From NCBI GenBank assembly GCA_947179485.1, contig OX359247.1, positions 44,055,131-44,119,130 on the forward strand: a DNA stretch of 64,000 nucleotides, in the 5' to 3' direction. The stretch's first letter is position 1. Each line of letters starts with the position of its first letter. This document shows positions 1 to 12,235 of the stretch, in pieces. This DNA comes from Allacma fusca. Taxonomy: Eukaryota; Arthropoda; Collembola; Symphypleona; Sminthuridae. The translations under genes were made by a program, and so were the position numbers. Under the pieces are notes generated by a model. That model had not been told where the DNA came from, ran no database searches, and worked only from the letters and a program-made list of their open reading frames with translations.

Positions 1-239
1 ATGTCAACATATGCTGCCTAAAAAGTTTTTTTACATTGTACAGCTCTGACGAACTGTGGGTGTTGGACTGGGAGTGTGCAGGGTGTCGTGGAAATTCTCT
101 CCGTTAATGCATTTAAATAGAAAGAATATGAAAAATATGGGAGTGCCCCATTTGTTTAAAAAATCTTGGAAATTTCTACAAGTAATTTTAAAACCCAAAT
201 AGTATTTTTTAAAAAAAGTTTTAAAAACGATTTTAAAGC

Positions 240-790
240 AAGGGAAAAATATTATGCTTTTTAAGGTTTTGATCCCTATGACCTGGAATACTGACTTCGG
301 TCAATGAAAATGATTTTGCAGAAAATGTTTCTACAAAAAACATGCATCATTTTTAAAAACATTAAAATTGCTGGACAGAAATGATTTTTTTTAGAAAACA
401 TTCAAAAATTCAGTTTTGGCTTCCAGGCTCTCACCCCTGTGACCGGAAGTAGTGACCTGGGTCAGTTAAAAAAATCCATGAAACATTCTGCAAAACCGAG
501 CTTTGGATCAAATTTTGTAAAAAATTATTTCATTCCATAAAATTTGTTGAATTTATTCCTTAAAAACCCCTCAAAAATTGCTTGCACGTGTTCTGACCCG
601 TTTGACCGGGATTTGTGACCTAGGTCAATGAAAATAATTTTGCAAAATAAATTTTGGGTTAATTTTTTTGGCACAATTTACTGTTTTGGTAAAAAATGTT
701 TTTTTTTGGTTGCTGAAAATTTCACTGGGATGTTTGCTGGATTTTTGACCCATGAGACGGGAAATATTGACTTAATACAAAATTGATTTT
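240..790. repeat. Divergent ~160-bp tandem repeat with TGACCTAGGTCA-like palindromes
   Basis: About four degenerate units are visible, anchored on TGACTTCGGTCA (292-303), TGACCTGGGTCA (453-464), TGACCTAGGTCA (616-627) and a decayed TGACTTAA (about 769). The spacing is 161, 163 and roughly 153 bp. Each anchor follows a phrase like CCCTGTGACCGGAA and is followed by an A-rich stretch often ending in TTTTGCA. One isolated relative lies at 30345-30380. The TGACCT and AGGTCA halves match nuclear-receptor half-sites in everted order with no spacer. A regulatory role is only an inference, because a decayed repeat is enough to explain the pattern. Confidence 0.6.
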
Positions 791-3350
791 AGCGACTCGG
801 TAAGAAAATTTTGGGGAAATTGGGAGATGTCAATGTTTAAAGGAGTCTTTTTGGTTACGATTGGGGTTTTTGCGCAGAGGGAGGAAAATAATTTGGCACC
901 TTTGCATTCCAGGCTCCCCCGTGTGTTTCCGTATGTACGGTTATCTGGTCCCATTGAGAGCTTGTTTGCAATATAAATTACCCTTTTGGGTCCGTAACTT
1001 TCACTCCACTCTCAACTTTGAGCCCAAAGTGCCTTTCACACTCACTCAATGAGCTGCTTGGCCAGATCCGCATCCCAAAATGCATTTTGTTGGGGTTTGG
1101 GAACAAACCTCCCAAATTGATTTTTTTTCTCTTAATTTTACCCATGCACAGGAATAGACCCTGTCAATAAACTTGTCTCCCAAGCCTTGGAAATGATCCC
1201 CGTAGGAATTAATTTCCTCTTTATTAAAATGGCCCTATACATATAAACTGCAAGTCTGGAACCTACAAAATTTCTGTACATTGAGCAATCCTATGGGAAA
1301 GGCTTTTTTTTCTGCTAAATTACGCAAGTAATTGTTTTCCAGTAAATTATTTCTCAGAGAAGACCTCATAAATCCCAAATTGTTTTTTTAGCCTATTTGA
1401 TATTATACCACATAAAATATCATTGGGGGAAAATTCCTTCATATACTTTCACCATGCTCAAATTAAATTCTCTATATTTTTATTTGGAAATTTTTCCCCT
1501 TCTCCCCACTCCCCCTTCATATTGCTTATGTGTAGATATATGTACATATCCCAGGATTTTTATCCTCAAGATTTGACTCTCTTAAATTCCGTTATAGGAT
1601 CCGTTGGAAGACTAAATGCCTGCATAATTTTATGTGTATGGGTCTAGTCATAGGGAATAATGTTATAGGAATATTGCCATGACCATTTGGCGAAAAGCCC
1701 CTTTTTCTATAAATAAAGTCTAATGTGGAAAATAAATTCGGAGGAATTGACACAGCCCTTATGAAATGACTAGTGACTGAGAATCCTCTGCCAATTGAGC
1801 TCCTCACGAATGCCTCTGCTGAGTTCGGAACGGCTCCGTAAATACCTAATGACCTGATAACTGCCCCAATTAAATACGCACCAGGAACAATTTTACCCCT
1901 CGCAATTCTATCCCCATATGTACGCTACGTATTTTAACTACAGCATTTTTACTCTGAGTGCAACTTCCTTCAGATCATTTCCAATTTTTTAAAGCCCCAA
2001 TATATGACATAAAAATATTATTTTAGGGTCTAAAAATTTTCCAGAAAATTTCCTGCCAATACCCAACCCATTCAAAAGGCTTGTATAAAAAGGGAAAACC
2101 GCCCGGAAAAATCGGCAAGATTTGAAATTTTTTTCCCGCAAATTTTCTCCTACAAATGAATTTTCAAAATCTTGCTCTCTATTTGGCGGAGCATTACCCA
2201 CAATTTTTAAGGTAGAGTCCTGACGGAGAGCTTTTCTGAAAGGAAATAAAATTTTGGGCAAACCACTGTAAAAACATATTTTACAGATGGTACTGAAATT
2301 TGGGTAAAAATTCGGGTCAAAAACTTTTGAAGTTTTGGAGAAAAAAAATCTGAGAGTGCCCCACTTTTTGATATTTGATGGGGTTTTGAGCTCCGGGGTA
2401 AAAGTTGGATAGATGATGAGGATTGGGATAGCTGAGAAAAAATAGGCTTGCCCAGGAACGTTTCCTGGGATATCTCTGGAGAAAATGGATGCGGGAGTAA
2501 ATGTTGGACAGGGAAAGATAATGGGAATTGTTGCTGAAAGAATCCATTGTCCACTTCTCCGGCTCTTCCTTTCTCCTTGAAACTGACAGGCGGGAGGAGG
2601 AAAGGAATTTTTCAAATTTCGTCTCTCCAGCACTTCAGCATGACCACCAGAATTTTTACCCATTTTTCTCTCTACATGGGCAAAACCACTGGTATTTTTC
2701 TTCTTTTCGAGCCCCATTTACTAAGTTAGTGGGAAGGGTGCTGGGAAAACTTTTGAGTCACCCTAGCTCAAATAAGGGGTTTGTTTAAAATATTTGATGC
2801 CTCCATATATTGGAGAAAATATTTTTCTGAATTTTTAAAATATTTTTTTGGCGCGCTAGTTTAAAAAATAAAGCCAGTAGAGGGGTCAAGGAAAGAGGTC
2901 AAGGGATTCCGTGACAGACTTAATGGGTTTGGATGTGGAGTGGACAAATTGTTTACATTTTCGTAGGAAAAGGGATTTGAGCTTTAATTGCTCGAAGCTC
3001 TTTGCCTTTACAAAGTTGGGAGGGAGAAAGAGTGGATATTACGGAATGGTAATGTTTTATATGGGGATTTATTCCATGGGGGAATTTTCAATGGAGAAAA
3101 GAAGTAAACGCTGAGAGAGGGATAAAAAAGAAGTTGGAAAACAGCAAATGTGTCCTTTGGTTTAAGAGGCAATATCAAAGAGCGGAATGGGATCCTGAGC
3201 TGAGGTTACGTCAGCTTTGCACACAGCAAACATCGAGAGCCCTGGGAAAGAGATACGGTCAGGTCAAAGGTCATTCTCAAACCCGGGCTAGAAGGAATCT
3301 TCTCTTAGTACATTTGTATGAAGATTGAGGGATTTGAAGGGGAAAGGTTT
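791..3350. other. Non-repetitive AT-rich DNA, no supported gene
   Basis: I see no convincing exon, RNA gene or transposon here. The longest open frame is a 242-codon ATG-started frame on the minus strand at 1989-2717. Its plus strand is purine-rich, which depletes stops on the minus strand, and other minus-strand frames are also open over 2207-2554. The predicted product is rich in F, P, S and K without a recognisable domain. I treat it as non-coding. Confidence 0.5.
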
Positions 3351-4165
3351 TCTCTTAGCATTCAGCAGTCTGATTGGATATTCTTCCTTGACCTCGAATT
3401 TGACCCTGGATTTGAAATTCAATTTTATCAAACTGAAGTGAAGCGACTGCTAGCTAGTTTATATACTCGTATTTCGTTTTGAGAAGTATTTGATGCGAGG
3501 CTTGAACGTGTTTTTTTAGTATAACTGAGATTTGCCTTGTGATTGACCCAAATTGAAATTTGACCTGCACTTGACCTTAATGAAATCAGAATTCGAATTT
3601 ACTTGAATAAAAATTTAATTTATTGTCTTTATTCTGAAATGCAAAATTGCACTTCAGGATCAACTTGACAGCGTTAGAAAAAAAATTTGCTGACCCACCT
3701 TGACCTGCACTTGAATTGTTTTTTTCAGGTCAAACTTTAGGTTAAAATGAGCAGCTTCTGATGTAAAATTGAGATTCAGTTATAATTGATCAGCCAAAGG
3801 TTTAAACTTGAGTTTCACCCCTTTTTTTACTGGGTTTAGTACGAAGGAAAACTTGACCCCTACTTGACATGCATTCGACACGAACTAGAACTTGACCCAC
3901 ACTTGACATGTATTTGACACGAACTAGAACTTGACCCCCACTTGACATGTATTTGACACGAACTAGAACTTGACCCCCACTTGACATGTATTTGACACGA
4001 ACTAGAACTTGACCCCCACTTGACATGTATTTGACACGAACTAGAACTTGACCCCTACTTGACATACATTGACAAAAATCAAAACTTGACCCCTACTTGA
4101 CATGAATTGTCAAAAACCAAAACTTGACCCGTACTTGATATGCATTTGACGCGAACCAAATCTTG
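3351..4165 (+). repeat. TTGACC-type DNA with a 39-bp minisatellite core
   Basis: From about 3351 the sequence is loosely built of ACTTGACC and TTTGAACTT phrases. From about 3850 to 4070 it becomes a regular 39-bp tandem repeat pairing ACTTGACATGTATTTGACA with CGAACTAGAACTTGACCCC. The unit is a multiple of three and lacks stops on the minus strand, so it produces an 87-codon frame encoding a 13-residue repeat. This frame is a by-product of the array, not a gene. Confidence 0.85.
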
Positions 4166-4850
4166 ACCACAGCCTTACACACGTTTGAGCGTCCAGGTCT
4201 AACCTGAACCTGAATTCAGCTCTACTTCTTAGACATGGAGAGGGAAGAGGATGAGGTGCTCTTCCCGGAATTGTCCTTGCTTTACCTTCCTCTAATCCCG
4301 TCTTACTCACATTCAGACCTTATTCACATCAACTTTCATGAGATTTTCCCGACTGGATTCTATTGCTCCTTTTTCGCCATCCGTTCTTTTCTTCAGGCGG
4401 AAAAAATGTACGGGAGTGAACACTCGCTTGCTCAACCTCAAGGGTTGTGCTCCACTGGATAGTCAATGTCCCGTACCTATCTGTCTGGCTCCTATCCATG
4501 TCTCCCCCATATTTAATACATTAAGCCCATCTTCAAAGCGTAAAACACGGCAAGTGCGAGATGCCTTTTAATCCCCGTATTTTATTCCACCCAATTCCAA
4601 ATGGTTCAATTTTAGACCCTGCCGTAGTCTATTTTGAAAATACAAGCAAATTTCCACGTCCTTAGAACTTTCAGGATATTTTTGCCTTTTTTTCTTCAAT
4701 TACAATGGAATTTCGTGTACTTTACATTTCCATACTTCAGGTAATTTTGGCAATTACAATGGGAATTCTAGCCTGGGCGCGTATTGCATTTATGACTCAA
4801 GTTTAACTTTCGGTCGCCAACGAAATTCTATCAGGTTTCACATTTTGCAC
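4166..4850. other. Unannotated stretch between two repeat arrays
   Basis: Mixed-composition DNA with two short overlapping plus-strand frames (4235-4462 and 4338-4571). Neither has a recognisable domain. I see nothing supportable as a gene. Confidence 0.45.
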
Positions 4851-5345
4851 TAAATGGCCTGTTTTGCATTTACGATGAAATTCCGTGGGGTGTTGCATTT
4901 ACATTAGAAAAACACGTGGTTCATTTATGCACAGTGCAAATTATCAAGTTTTTCTTTTACATGGGAAATTTAACAAACCTTGCAAAAGCGATTAAAGTAA
5001 TGCAGTTAAATTTAATTTCGTGTATTTTGTATTTAAGTGCAATTTTTGGCGTGTTTTGCATTCGAACAAAATTGGCGAGTTTTGCATTCAAAAAAGTTTT
5101 CGCGTTTTACCCTCAAATAAAATGTGGCGAGTTTTGAATTCAAAAAATATTTTTGATGTTTTACACTCAAATAAAATATGGCGTATTTTGCATTCAAACA
5201 AAATTGGCGAGTTTTGCTTTCAAAAAATTTTGTTGGTGTTTTACACTCAAATAAAATGTGGCATTGTTGCATTTAAAAAAATGTTGCGTGTTTTACATTT
5301 AATTTTTTTGGCCCGATTTGCATTTAAATTTTGTCAATCATCAAA
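4851..5345 (+). repeat. ~26-bp GTTTTGCATTCAAA minisatellite
   Basis: The phrases GTTTTGCATTCAAACAAAAT and TGGCGA recur at a period near 26 bp, degenerate at the left and clearest at 5040-5270. Open frames on both strands (5020-5367 plus, 5033-5272 minus) result from the repeat being poor in stops. Confidence 0.75.
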
Positions 5346-6774
5346 TCAATATTTATTTTCATTTTAAAATTGACATTTAAAATTCAATCCAATGATTAAT
5401 CCCATATTTTTGTCCATTCTTTTTTTCATGTCTGCTCTTACTACTTTAATCACTGTGGACTCAAAATTGGAATTCGAAACTACAGGTATGTAATTTTTTT
5501 TTCCTGTTTTCCTGTAGTTTTAAAAATAAATTAAAACATTATTTGAATTTCCATAATATTGAAGGATTTACGTAAGCTATTAAATTTCAAGGAGTAGACA
5601 CAATGTATGTACAATTCCTCTACGAAACTTAAGCTCTAGGTTGTATCTGAAACTGCTCGAATATTTTTTCTCATTTACAAAAGCAATTGCTTAAGCCTCC
5701 CCTTCAGAATCCAATTGTCAAATGGAGTCTACCCAGGAAATAAAAATACGTTAGATTTTGGGGAAAGGAAAAAAAAGAGGATTTCTCAGATGGTTTCCCA
5801 ATCAATGATTTCATTGGTTCATTTCCTCCACGATACACAAATGGGCGCATATGAGGTTTCATACGTACGTATATATGTCCTATTATGTACATATACATAT
5901 ACATATGTACATATATCTGTGCGCTGTGTTTGCGTGTGTCTCTATCTCCAAGAGAGATTATTCTCCATGGAATCAATCCTCCTCAAATAAAGCCCCACTA
6001 TTTTTTAAAAAAAAAACGTCCTTCCTTTAAGCATTAAAGGAGCTCATTGCATTCCCAGGAAACCATTATTCAGGATCGGATGAGGCGGAGGAAATCTCCA
6101 GAGAATTAATGCGGATACAACTTAAGGAACAATTTCATTTTTAATCGAATTACGCCTCATAGCCCATAAAACCCCATGTGTACATATTGACTCGGGATAT
6201 TTCAATCTCACACACTCTACATAAAAATGTGATTCAAATTTGTGCCAAAGAATAATTTGTGTCCCTTTTTGCCTCCAGAATTTAGCACGCTCGAATACAA
6301 TACGGGAATTAATTTTTGGAGAGGAAAAAATTCAAAACGCTTTTTAAAAAAAAAGATTGGAAATTTACAAGAGACGCTAATTAAGGGGGCTATATTTGCT
6401 CCCTCCTTGGCACTTAGACCCTTTTGCATCCTGTCCCTGGGAAGTGCTAATCCGAGGAGCTCATTATTATTAAGGACTTTTTTCCTCCCCAGCCCCTAAC
6501 GCATCCTCCCTCGTCTGGTCACATTAGGAGCCCCATAAAGGCTAATTCGAATGGACATGGGATCAATAGTGCATAGAGAATTCCGACAGTTTCAAATCCC
6601 GCGCCATTTTATCTTCCTTACCTAATGAGATTTGATGCGTGGGCTAATATCCAAGGGATGCTAAACCCTAGGAAAACTAACTTGGGCTTTAGAACTGTTT
6701 CGGACATTTTAGGTCAAACTATTTGAACTTTGAAAATATTAAAAAAATTGTTCTAAAATTTTAGGAATTGAACA

Positions 6775-6776
<2 letters not shown>
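5346..6776. other. Unannotated AT-rich DNA with a short GTACATATACAT tract
   Basis: No supportable gene is seen. A CATATGTACATATA-type microsatellite lies at 5885-5916. Several short frames (5704-5990 and 6217-6499) occur on both strands over the same sequence, which argues against coding. Confidence 0.45.

Positions 6777-6809
<33 letters not shown>
6777..6809 (-). repeat. 33-bp pure poly-T tract (possible retroposon tail on the minus strand)
   Basis: An uninterrupted run of about 33 T lies next to TATAAATTTTCATTACATAA. Read on the minus strand it would be a poly-A tail preceded by about 100 bases of unique sequence. A tract this homogeneous is usually young, so a recent retroposed insertion is plausible. 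I did not find a target-site duplication or recognise the body. Confidence 0.5.
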
Positions 6810-6816
<7 letters not shown>

Positions 6817-7700
6817 TTTTCATTACATAAAAGGCTGCAAATAAAATGAGCCATCTTGTACGGAAGCTACAGGGGAGATAACATTGCCTTGAGATCTAAC
6901 AATTATATTTAATGCATCTCCTCATCCTCAATTCCTAATGATCTTCTTCCACGCTATTTTTTCCATATGTTATTCCTACTCCGAATGTCGATTGGTTCCT
7001 TTAAGAATTTTCCCCTTTTTTTATCTCCCTCTTTTTTTTCTCTCTCTCTCTCTCTGTCCGTCTACAACAATGTTCCTAATTACTTGATAAAGGAAGCCAC
7101 AAGTTTAATTACTGGACGGAAAATACTTTAAGCGGTCTGGAGGCTCCGAATTAATCGGAAGGGAATTGAGCTCCCAACGTAGGCCTCTTTTATTGTTACA
7201 TTGTCTCGAGCTTTTCTTCCATGGTTCCTTGTGCATGGATCGAGGTCCATATTTGGAATCCAATCCAAATGGATTTTTTCCCATGTCTTCAGCTCCACAA
7301 AACTGGAAGTAATCGCGACGGAAAATATGGGATAATGAGGAGGGCTTTGGGGAAAAAGGGAAAACCTTGAGGACGTTGTAGGAAAGACAAACTCTGGGGA
7401 AAGTCTGGGCTAGTGATAGGCGGGACAAAAGGACGAATACGGAGGGATTAGAAAGGTGTAGAAAATTTGGGCTCGAAAATAAAAAAAAAGGTTGGGGTGT
7501 GTGAAAAAGTAGGTCGAGGGTATTGGACGTGAGAGTAGGATAAAATATGAAGAGTAGGAACGAGTGCTACATTTAGGGGCAAAAATTTGTAAAAATTTTT
7601 TGACAAAATATCAAATCGAAGTGACCAGATTTTTTTTAGAAAAATTTGTAGTGTGTGTAGGAGTAAGTAGAAAAAGTTGGAGTTAGAATGTACATAGGTG
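6810..7700. other. Unannotated DNA with a CT microsatellite
   Basis: A CT microsatellite lies at about 7040-7055. The minus-strand frames at 7105-7428 and 7448-7897 are rich in F, Y, L and S and have no recognisable motif. I see nothing I would call a gene. Confidence 0.4.
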
Positions 7701-7906
7701 ACATTACAGGAGAGTAGGAGGTATGTAGAAGGAATATTTGTAATAGAAAGTACTGAAATGTAGGAGTAGGTCAGAAGGTACGTATGTAGGATAGAAAATA
7801 GGTGACTGCGGATAAGAAAGTGGAGAAAATTCTGGAACTGGTAAATGTGGATGAGGATGACAGGACTCGTGGCGGGGAGAGTCATTGATGCGGGCAAATA
7901 ATGTGT

Positions 7907-8236
7907 TCAACTGTGAGACAGAAACGACTCCACACACACAGAACACAATAGCAATGAGTTCCACTTGAGCAGCCAAACGAGAGTCTTGTCTACCTTTTTT
8001 TTTACCTTGGTGCTACGGTTTTCCTCTTGGGCTATGCTCCCTGAAAAATTCTCCTTGGGTTTAACAATTTCTCCGAAGATATTATCTCTATGCTTGTACG
8101 AGATCAAACGACAAATATCATAGGAAAATAATTCCCGGGCTTGACATTGTTCTTGTCCTCGGAGATTGCATCGATGCGTGCTGTCGATGCGGGCGAAGCA
8201 ATACTTGAAAATAACGATGGGGATATGTGTTAACAT
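7907..8236 (-). CDS. Weak candidate exon(s), unknown protein
   Basis: A 109-codon minus-strand frame has a mixed, protein-like composition rather than the F/K/N-rich profile of nearby noise frames. It includes a charged stretch around FARIDSTHRCNLRGQEQ. An AAG|GTAAA donor-like site lies at 8006/8005, so any coding part could end there. A second frame just downstream (about 7850-7980) encodes a hydrophobic run, LIAIVFCVCGVVSVS, that looks like a signal or membrane segment. The two frames share a GATGCGGGC-type phrase (plus strand 7889 and 8188). No family is recognised, and no acceptor site or start is convincing. This may equally be non-coding DNA. Confidence 0.15.
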   Translation of the reverse strand: MLTHIPIVIFKYCFARIDSTHRCNLRGQEQCQARELFSYDICRLISYKHRDNIFGEIVKPKENFSGSIAQEENRSTKVKKKVDKTLVWLLKWNSLLLCSVCVESFLSHS

Positions 8237-8314
8237 TTTATTATTAGTTTTTATTAGAAGTTGGGGCTAAGCTTGCGTCACTGAATAATTTGGGGCCACT
8301 TTGTACATCACAAA

Positions 8315-8660
8315 ATGTTCCTTCAAAAATTCCATCAAAAATGCCCTCAAAAATTCCATCAAAAATGCCCTCAAAAATTCCATCAAAAATGCCCTCAAAA
8401 ATTCCATCAAAAATGCCTTCAAAAATTCCATCAAAAATGCCCTCAAAAATTCCATCAAAAATGCCCTCAAAAATTCCATCAAAAATGCCTTCAAAAATTC
8501 CGTCAAAAATGCCCTTCAAAATGCCCTTAAAAATGCCCTTAAAAATGCCCTTAAAAATACCCTCAAAAATGCCCTCAAAAATGCCCTCAAAAATGCTCTC
8601 AAAAATGCACTCAAAAATTCCCTCGAAAATGCCCTCAAAAATTCTCTCAAAATTTCCACA
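8315..8660 (+). repeat. 24-bp / 12-bp AAAATTCCATCA-AAAATGCCCTCA minisatellite
   Basis: A 24-bp unit alternating AAAATTCCATCA and AAAATGCCCTCA runs from about 8325 to 8510. It then becomes a 12-bp unit of the AAAATGCCCTTA type to about 8660. The unit length is a multiple of three and stop-free in at least three plus and two minus frames. The resulting open frames of up to 134 codons encode simple peptides such as PSKIPSKM and are artefacts of the array. Confidence 0.92.
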
Positions 8661-10480
8661 AAACAGTGCAAATTTTTATAACAATAAAAATTGACGTCAA
8701 AATTTTATTCCCAATTGGGGCGTCACTTGGTTAAATTTTACTATCAAGTTCAAGTCGAACTCAAAACTCAAGTCCAAGTTGGAGCTCAAGTTTGGACTAC
8801 GTTCTAGACTAGAAAAGAGTAGGGTTTGAAATATTTATAGAATTTTTAACCGTACACGATTATGTAGACACATATGTACGTGTGCAATGTATAAGAAACG
8901 GATTGCACATTTCGTAAAGGGGTTTTTCATTGTTTGTAATACAATTGGAGACGGAACGAGGCCCGGAGGCCTGGGCCCTGGAACAGTTCATTAAAAAATA
9001 GGAAGAGCGGCTCCTCTCCTCCAATTTAATTCTAATGCCCTCAAAGCAACATATCAGGTAGAGCGGACTTCTCTACTACTAGCTATTACTACTCCGAGTT
9101 TGAAAAAAAATCCTGGAACTACCCCTGTGAAAAAACTTGGTTTAATATGACAATTCCCGATGTCTATCATACTCATGGGTTTTCCGTGACTTTGGAGTTC
9201 TATCATTACCCAGGAACAGGGAAAATATACAGACCCAATTTGTTTCTCGTACTGTTTTCTTTACCTCAAATTACAAAAGTTGAGCGGATTTCCAGAGTAA
9301 TGAGGTCACTTATCTTGTTATGCAGTTTCCTATGTCATGTGCGTGCTTCCATTAGATAGGATCCGGAAGGCCCCCTATATATTCTCATACTCAAGCTCAT
9401 AACAGTGGATGGACCTGAGCTACACAATTTTTATTTTGCAGTGTCATTTTTTGTAAAAAAAAAATCCCAAACGCATTTTCTGTCAGCGAAAGATTTTGAA
9501 ATTTTAAAGCACATTTACCAAAATTTTGCTTCCAAAAACAAGTCCTAAATTTGGGAAATTTTTTACCCTTTTGATTAAAATTTTTTAAAGTACAATTTTT
9601 GTAGAAATTTCTCTAAAAATGTCAGAGATTTCCCATAAAATATTTGTTCAGATTTTTTTGAAATTTTTGTTTGCATTTTGCGGGAACTTTTGAAATTTGT
9701 CGGAAAATGTAAATCTCAGTTGAATTACTACGGCAGAATATAAATTGCACTTGATATTTTCGGGTTCCCTGTATGTACAAATAGTGTTGGGTTTCCGTAG
9801 ACTTTCTAAATAATTGCGAGCTTTTATTTTTAGAAAACTGTTTAAAAAATTTTTTCATTCCTTTTTCCCTCCACTTAAAGGAGGTTTTCGGACTGGCGGA
9901 AGAGGAAGGTAATTTTTGGACTTTGATAAATGAGGGAAACAAACTTGTACAAATATTGATGCTTTTGAAGCACATAGCGTTAGAGCCATAGAAATAAGTT
10001 TATCCTCCTCTCTATTCTACAGGTTGCTTGACATGAGAAACATTTTAGGAAACAAAAAACTCCCGTTCCCGAATCTACATTTTCCTTTTGATTCATTGTA
10101 AATGGGATGGGGAATAACAAAAGAATGCGAGAGTGGAGAAAGTTGGAGAAAGCAGGGCTAATCGGATAAAAGGCTTACTCTCAACTTCACATTTTTATTT
10201 CCATCCTACTTATCTTTTGAATTTTGGCGGGACAAGCAAAAACTTTCCCAATATTTCATCCCAACTGTTTACATGCATTTCTACACAATATCATTACAAA
10301 GAGGGTGTGCACAGGGGACCTGCCAAAATCTACAGGACGAGGAAAATTTGACATGACATGTTATCATGGATTCAGATTGATCTTGTTAAAGTTTTGAACA
10401 CACGCATTTTCACGAGTTTTTTTGAGCTTAGTGTAAACTCGATGCTGACTTGAGATCGATCCTTTGATCATTATTAATTT
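8661..10480. other. Unannotated AT-rich DNA
   Basis: A short CAAGTTCAAGTCGAACTC phrase at 8740-8800 is the reverse-oriented form of the TTGAACTTGA repeats seen elsewhere. Otherwise I see no gene. The minus-strand frame at 9622-9975 is K/F/S-rich without a recognisable domain. Confidence 0.4.
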
Positions 10481-10880
10481 GTACTTCACCCTCGCTTGAA
10501 CTTGACTCTCACTTGAACTTGACCCTCACTTGAATTTGACCTTCACTTGAACTTGACCCTCCCTGAACTTGACCTTCACTTGAACTTGACCTTCCTAAAA
10601 CTTGAACCTCGCTTGAACTTGACCCTCACTTGAACTTGACCCTCAGTTTATAATTTTGAACTTGACCCTCACTTGAACTTGACCCCCAGTTTATAATTTT
10701 GAACTTGACCCTCACTTGAACTTGACCCTCAGTTTATAATTTTGAACTTGACCCTCACTTGAACTTGAAAGTAACCTTAATATAACCTCTGACCAAATCT
10801 TGATTTTATCTAGATCCAAAACTTGAAATCGAATGTGACCCCTGCTTAAACTTGACCTAAACTTGAAAGTGGATCTAACT
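10481..10880 (+). repeat. CTTGACCCTCACTTGAA tandem repeat
   Basis: A repeat near 17 bp, ACTTGAACTTGACCCTC, is interspersed with three copies of CAGTTTATAATTTTGAACTT (about 10645-10745), giving a short higher-order pattern. The right end decays into looser TTGACC text. Confidence 0.85.
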
Positions 10881-12235
10881 TCACAAGTCCTTACCGTAGT
10901 TGTTTTAATTTGGATGAGTCAGGGAAGTGAAAATAAGCTCGGATCCCTGGAGATATGAGCAAAAGTGGAATGCGCTAATGCGTTTTTATTCCCGAACCCA
11001 GATGTTGCGCAGCTCTTGGGTTGTTAAATTAATTGTAAGCAGACCCTCGTAATAAGATGAGTGAATGGGGAGAGAATTGGCAAACTTGCCTCAACGAAGC
11101 TTCCCTGGAGATAGGATTTTTCCTTTCTCGGGAAAATAACAAAGAAATTATTGCTGGTGTGGGGGAAAAGAAAAAGTTATACAAACCTCCAGGATAAAAA
11201 TCCACTTGGGGACACTATTCTTTATGAATGGTCTTTTCATTTAATTTACATTTGTATTCTTGCATAAATAGGTTTCCCCTTTGTTCTGTCAAATCTCAGG
11301 AATGCCCATAAAATTTAATCAACGGATCGTTTTTATTTCGGTTGCATAGAATAAGAGCAACGACATAGGAAATAAAAACGTACTCCTCGAGGCAACAATG
11401 TATCAACATTTTTTATTTGAGCTTCGTTCAGACCAACTGGGATATCGTGATTGAGCTGAGGCTACACAAATTTCAAATATTGATACAAAATCAATTTTAC
11501 ATTTAACTTGACCTTAAGTTCAGCTTGACCTGAACTTGAAGTTCAAAAGCGATTTTGGTCAGATATTTAATCATATTGGATTTTGACTTTTGTTTTTACT
11601 GGATTTAAACTAAATTTTTAAATAGTTATCTTGACCTTGATTTTCAGGCTTGAGTTTCATACACACTTAAACTTGACCTCGATCTTTACTGAAGTTTGAA
11701 CTTCAGTTTGATCTGAATATAAACATAAGCTTGATCTGATCTTGAATTTCTTAATTTGAAACTTGAATTTAAATTAAGCTGGACCCGAATTACATATGCC
11801 TGATGATTCTGACTTGAATATAGCGGCACTTGAAGTTCATTTGAGTCTGTTAAAAGTTAAGGCGTATAAGTTGGTTTTAAAATACAAATGCACTTAACAA
11901 TGACCCGGATGTAGAATTAAATGTTCGTGAGCAAAAACGATGTAATAAAATTAACTTGACCTAAACTTGACCTTGACTTGAATATGCACATGAAGCAAAT
12001 TTGACTTTCACTGAAATAAACGCCTGACCCAAACATGATCTTGATTTGAATGTATGTATAATTACTCTTAATCTTCACTTGGTTATACACTTAACTTGAC
12101 TTTAATATTCAATTGACCCAAACTTGACCACAACTTAAGCACTTGACAATAACTTCAGTATGGCATTTACCCAAGGTTAAGTATGTACTTGGCCCAAACA
12201 TTATCAAATCTTGAATATGAATTTGAATAAATTTT
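10881..12235. other. Unique DNA grading into degenerate TTGACC/TTGAAC text
   Basis: The part to about 11440 shows no feature. From about 11500 to 12235 the sequence is a very degenerate mosaic of ACTTGACC, CTTGAATT and related phrases. It looks like an old, decayed fringe of the satellite that follows. Confidence 0.5.

Noticed and set aside
3802-4065. 87-codon frame with 13-residue SSGGQVLVRVKYM repeats
   Set aside because: The 39-bp minisatellite read in one frame, with no non-repeat coding part.
8244-8694. Overlapping frames of 71-134 codons on both strands
   Set aside because: All are readings of the 24/12-bp minisatellite and encode only simple repeats.
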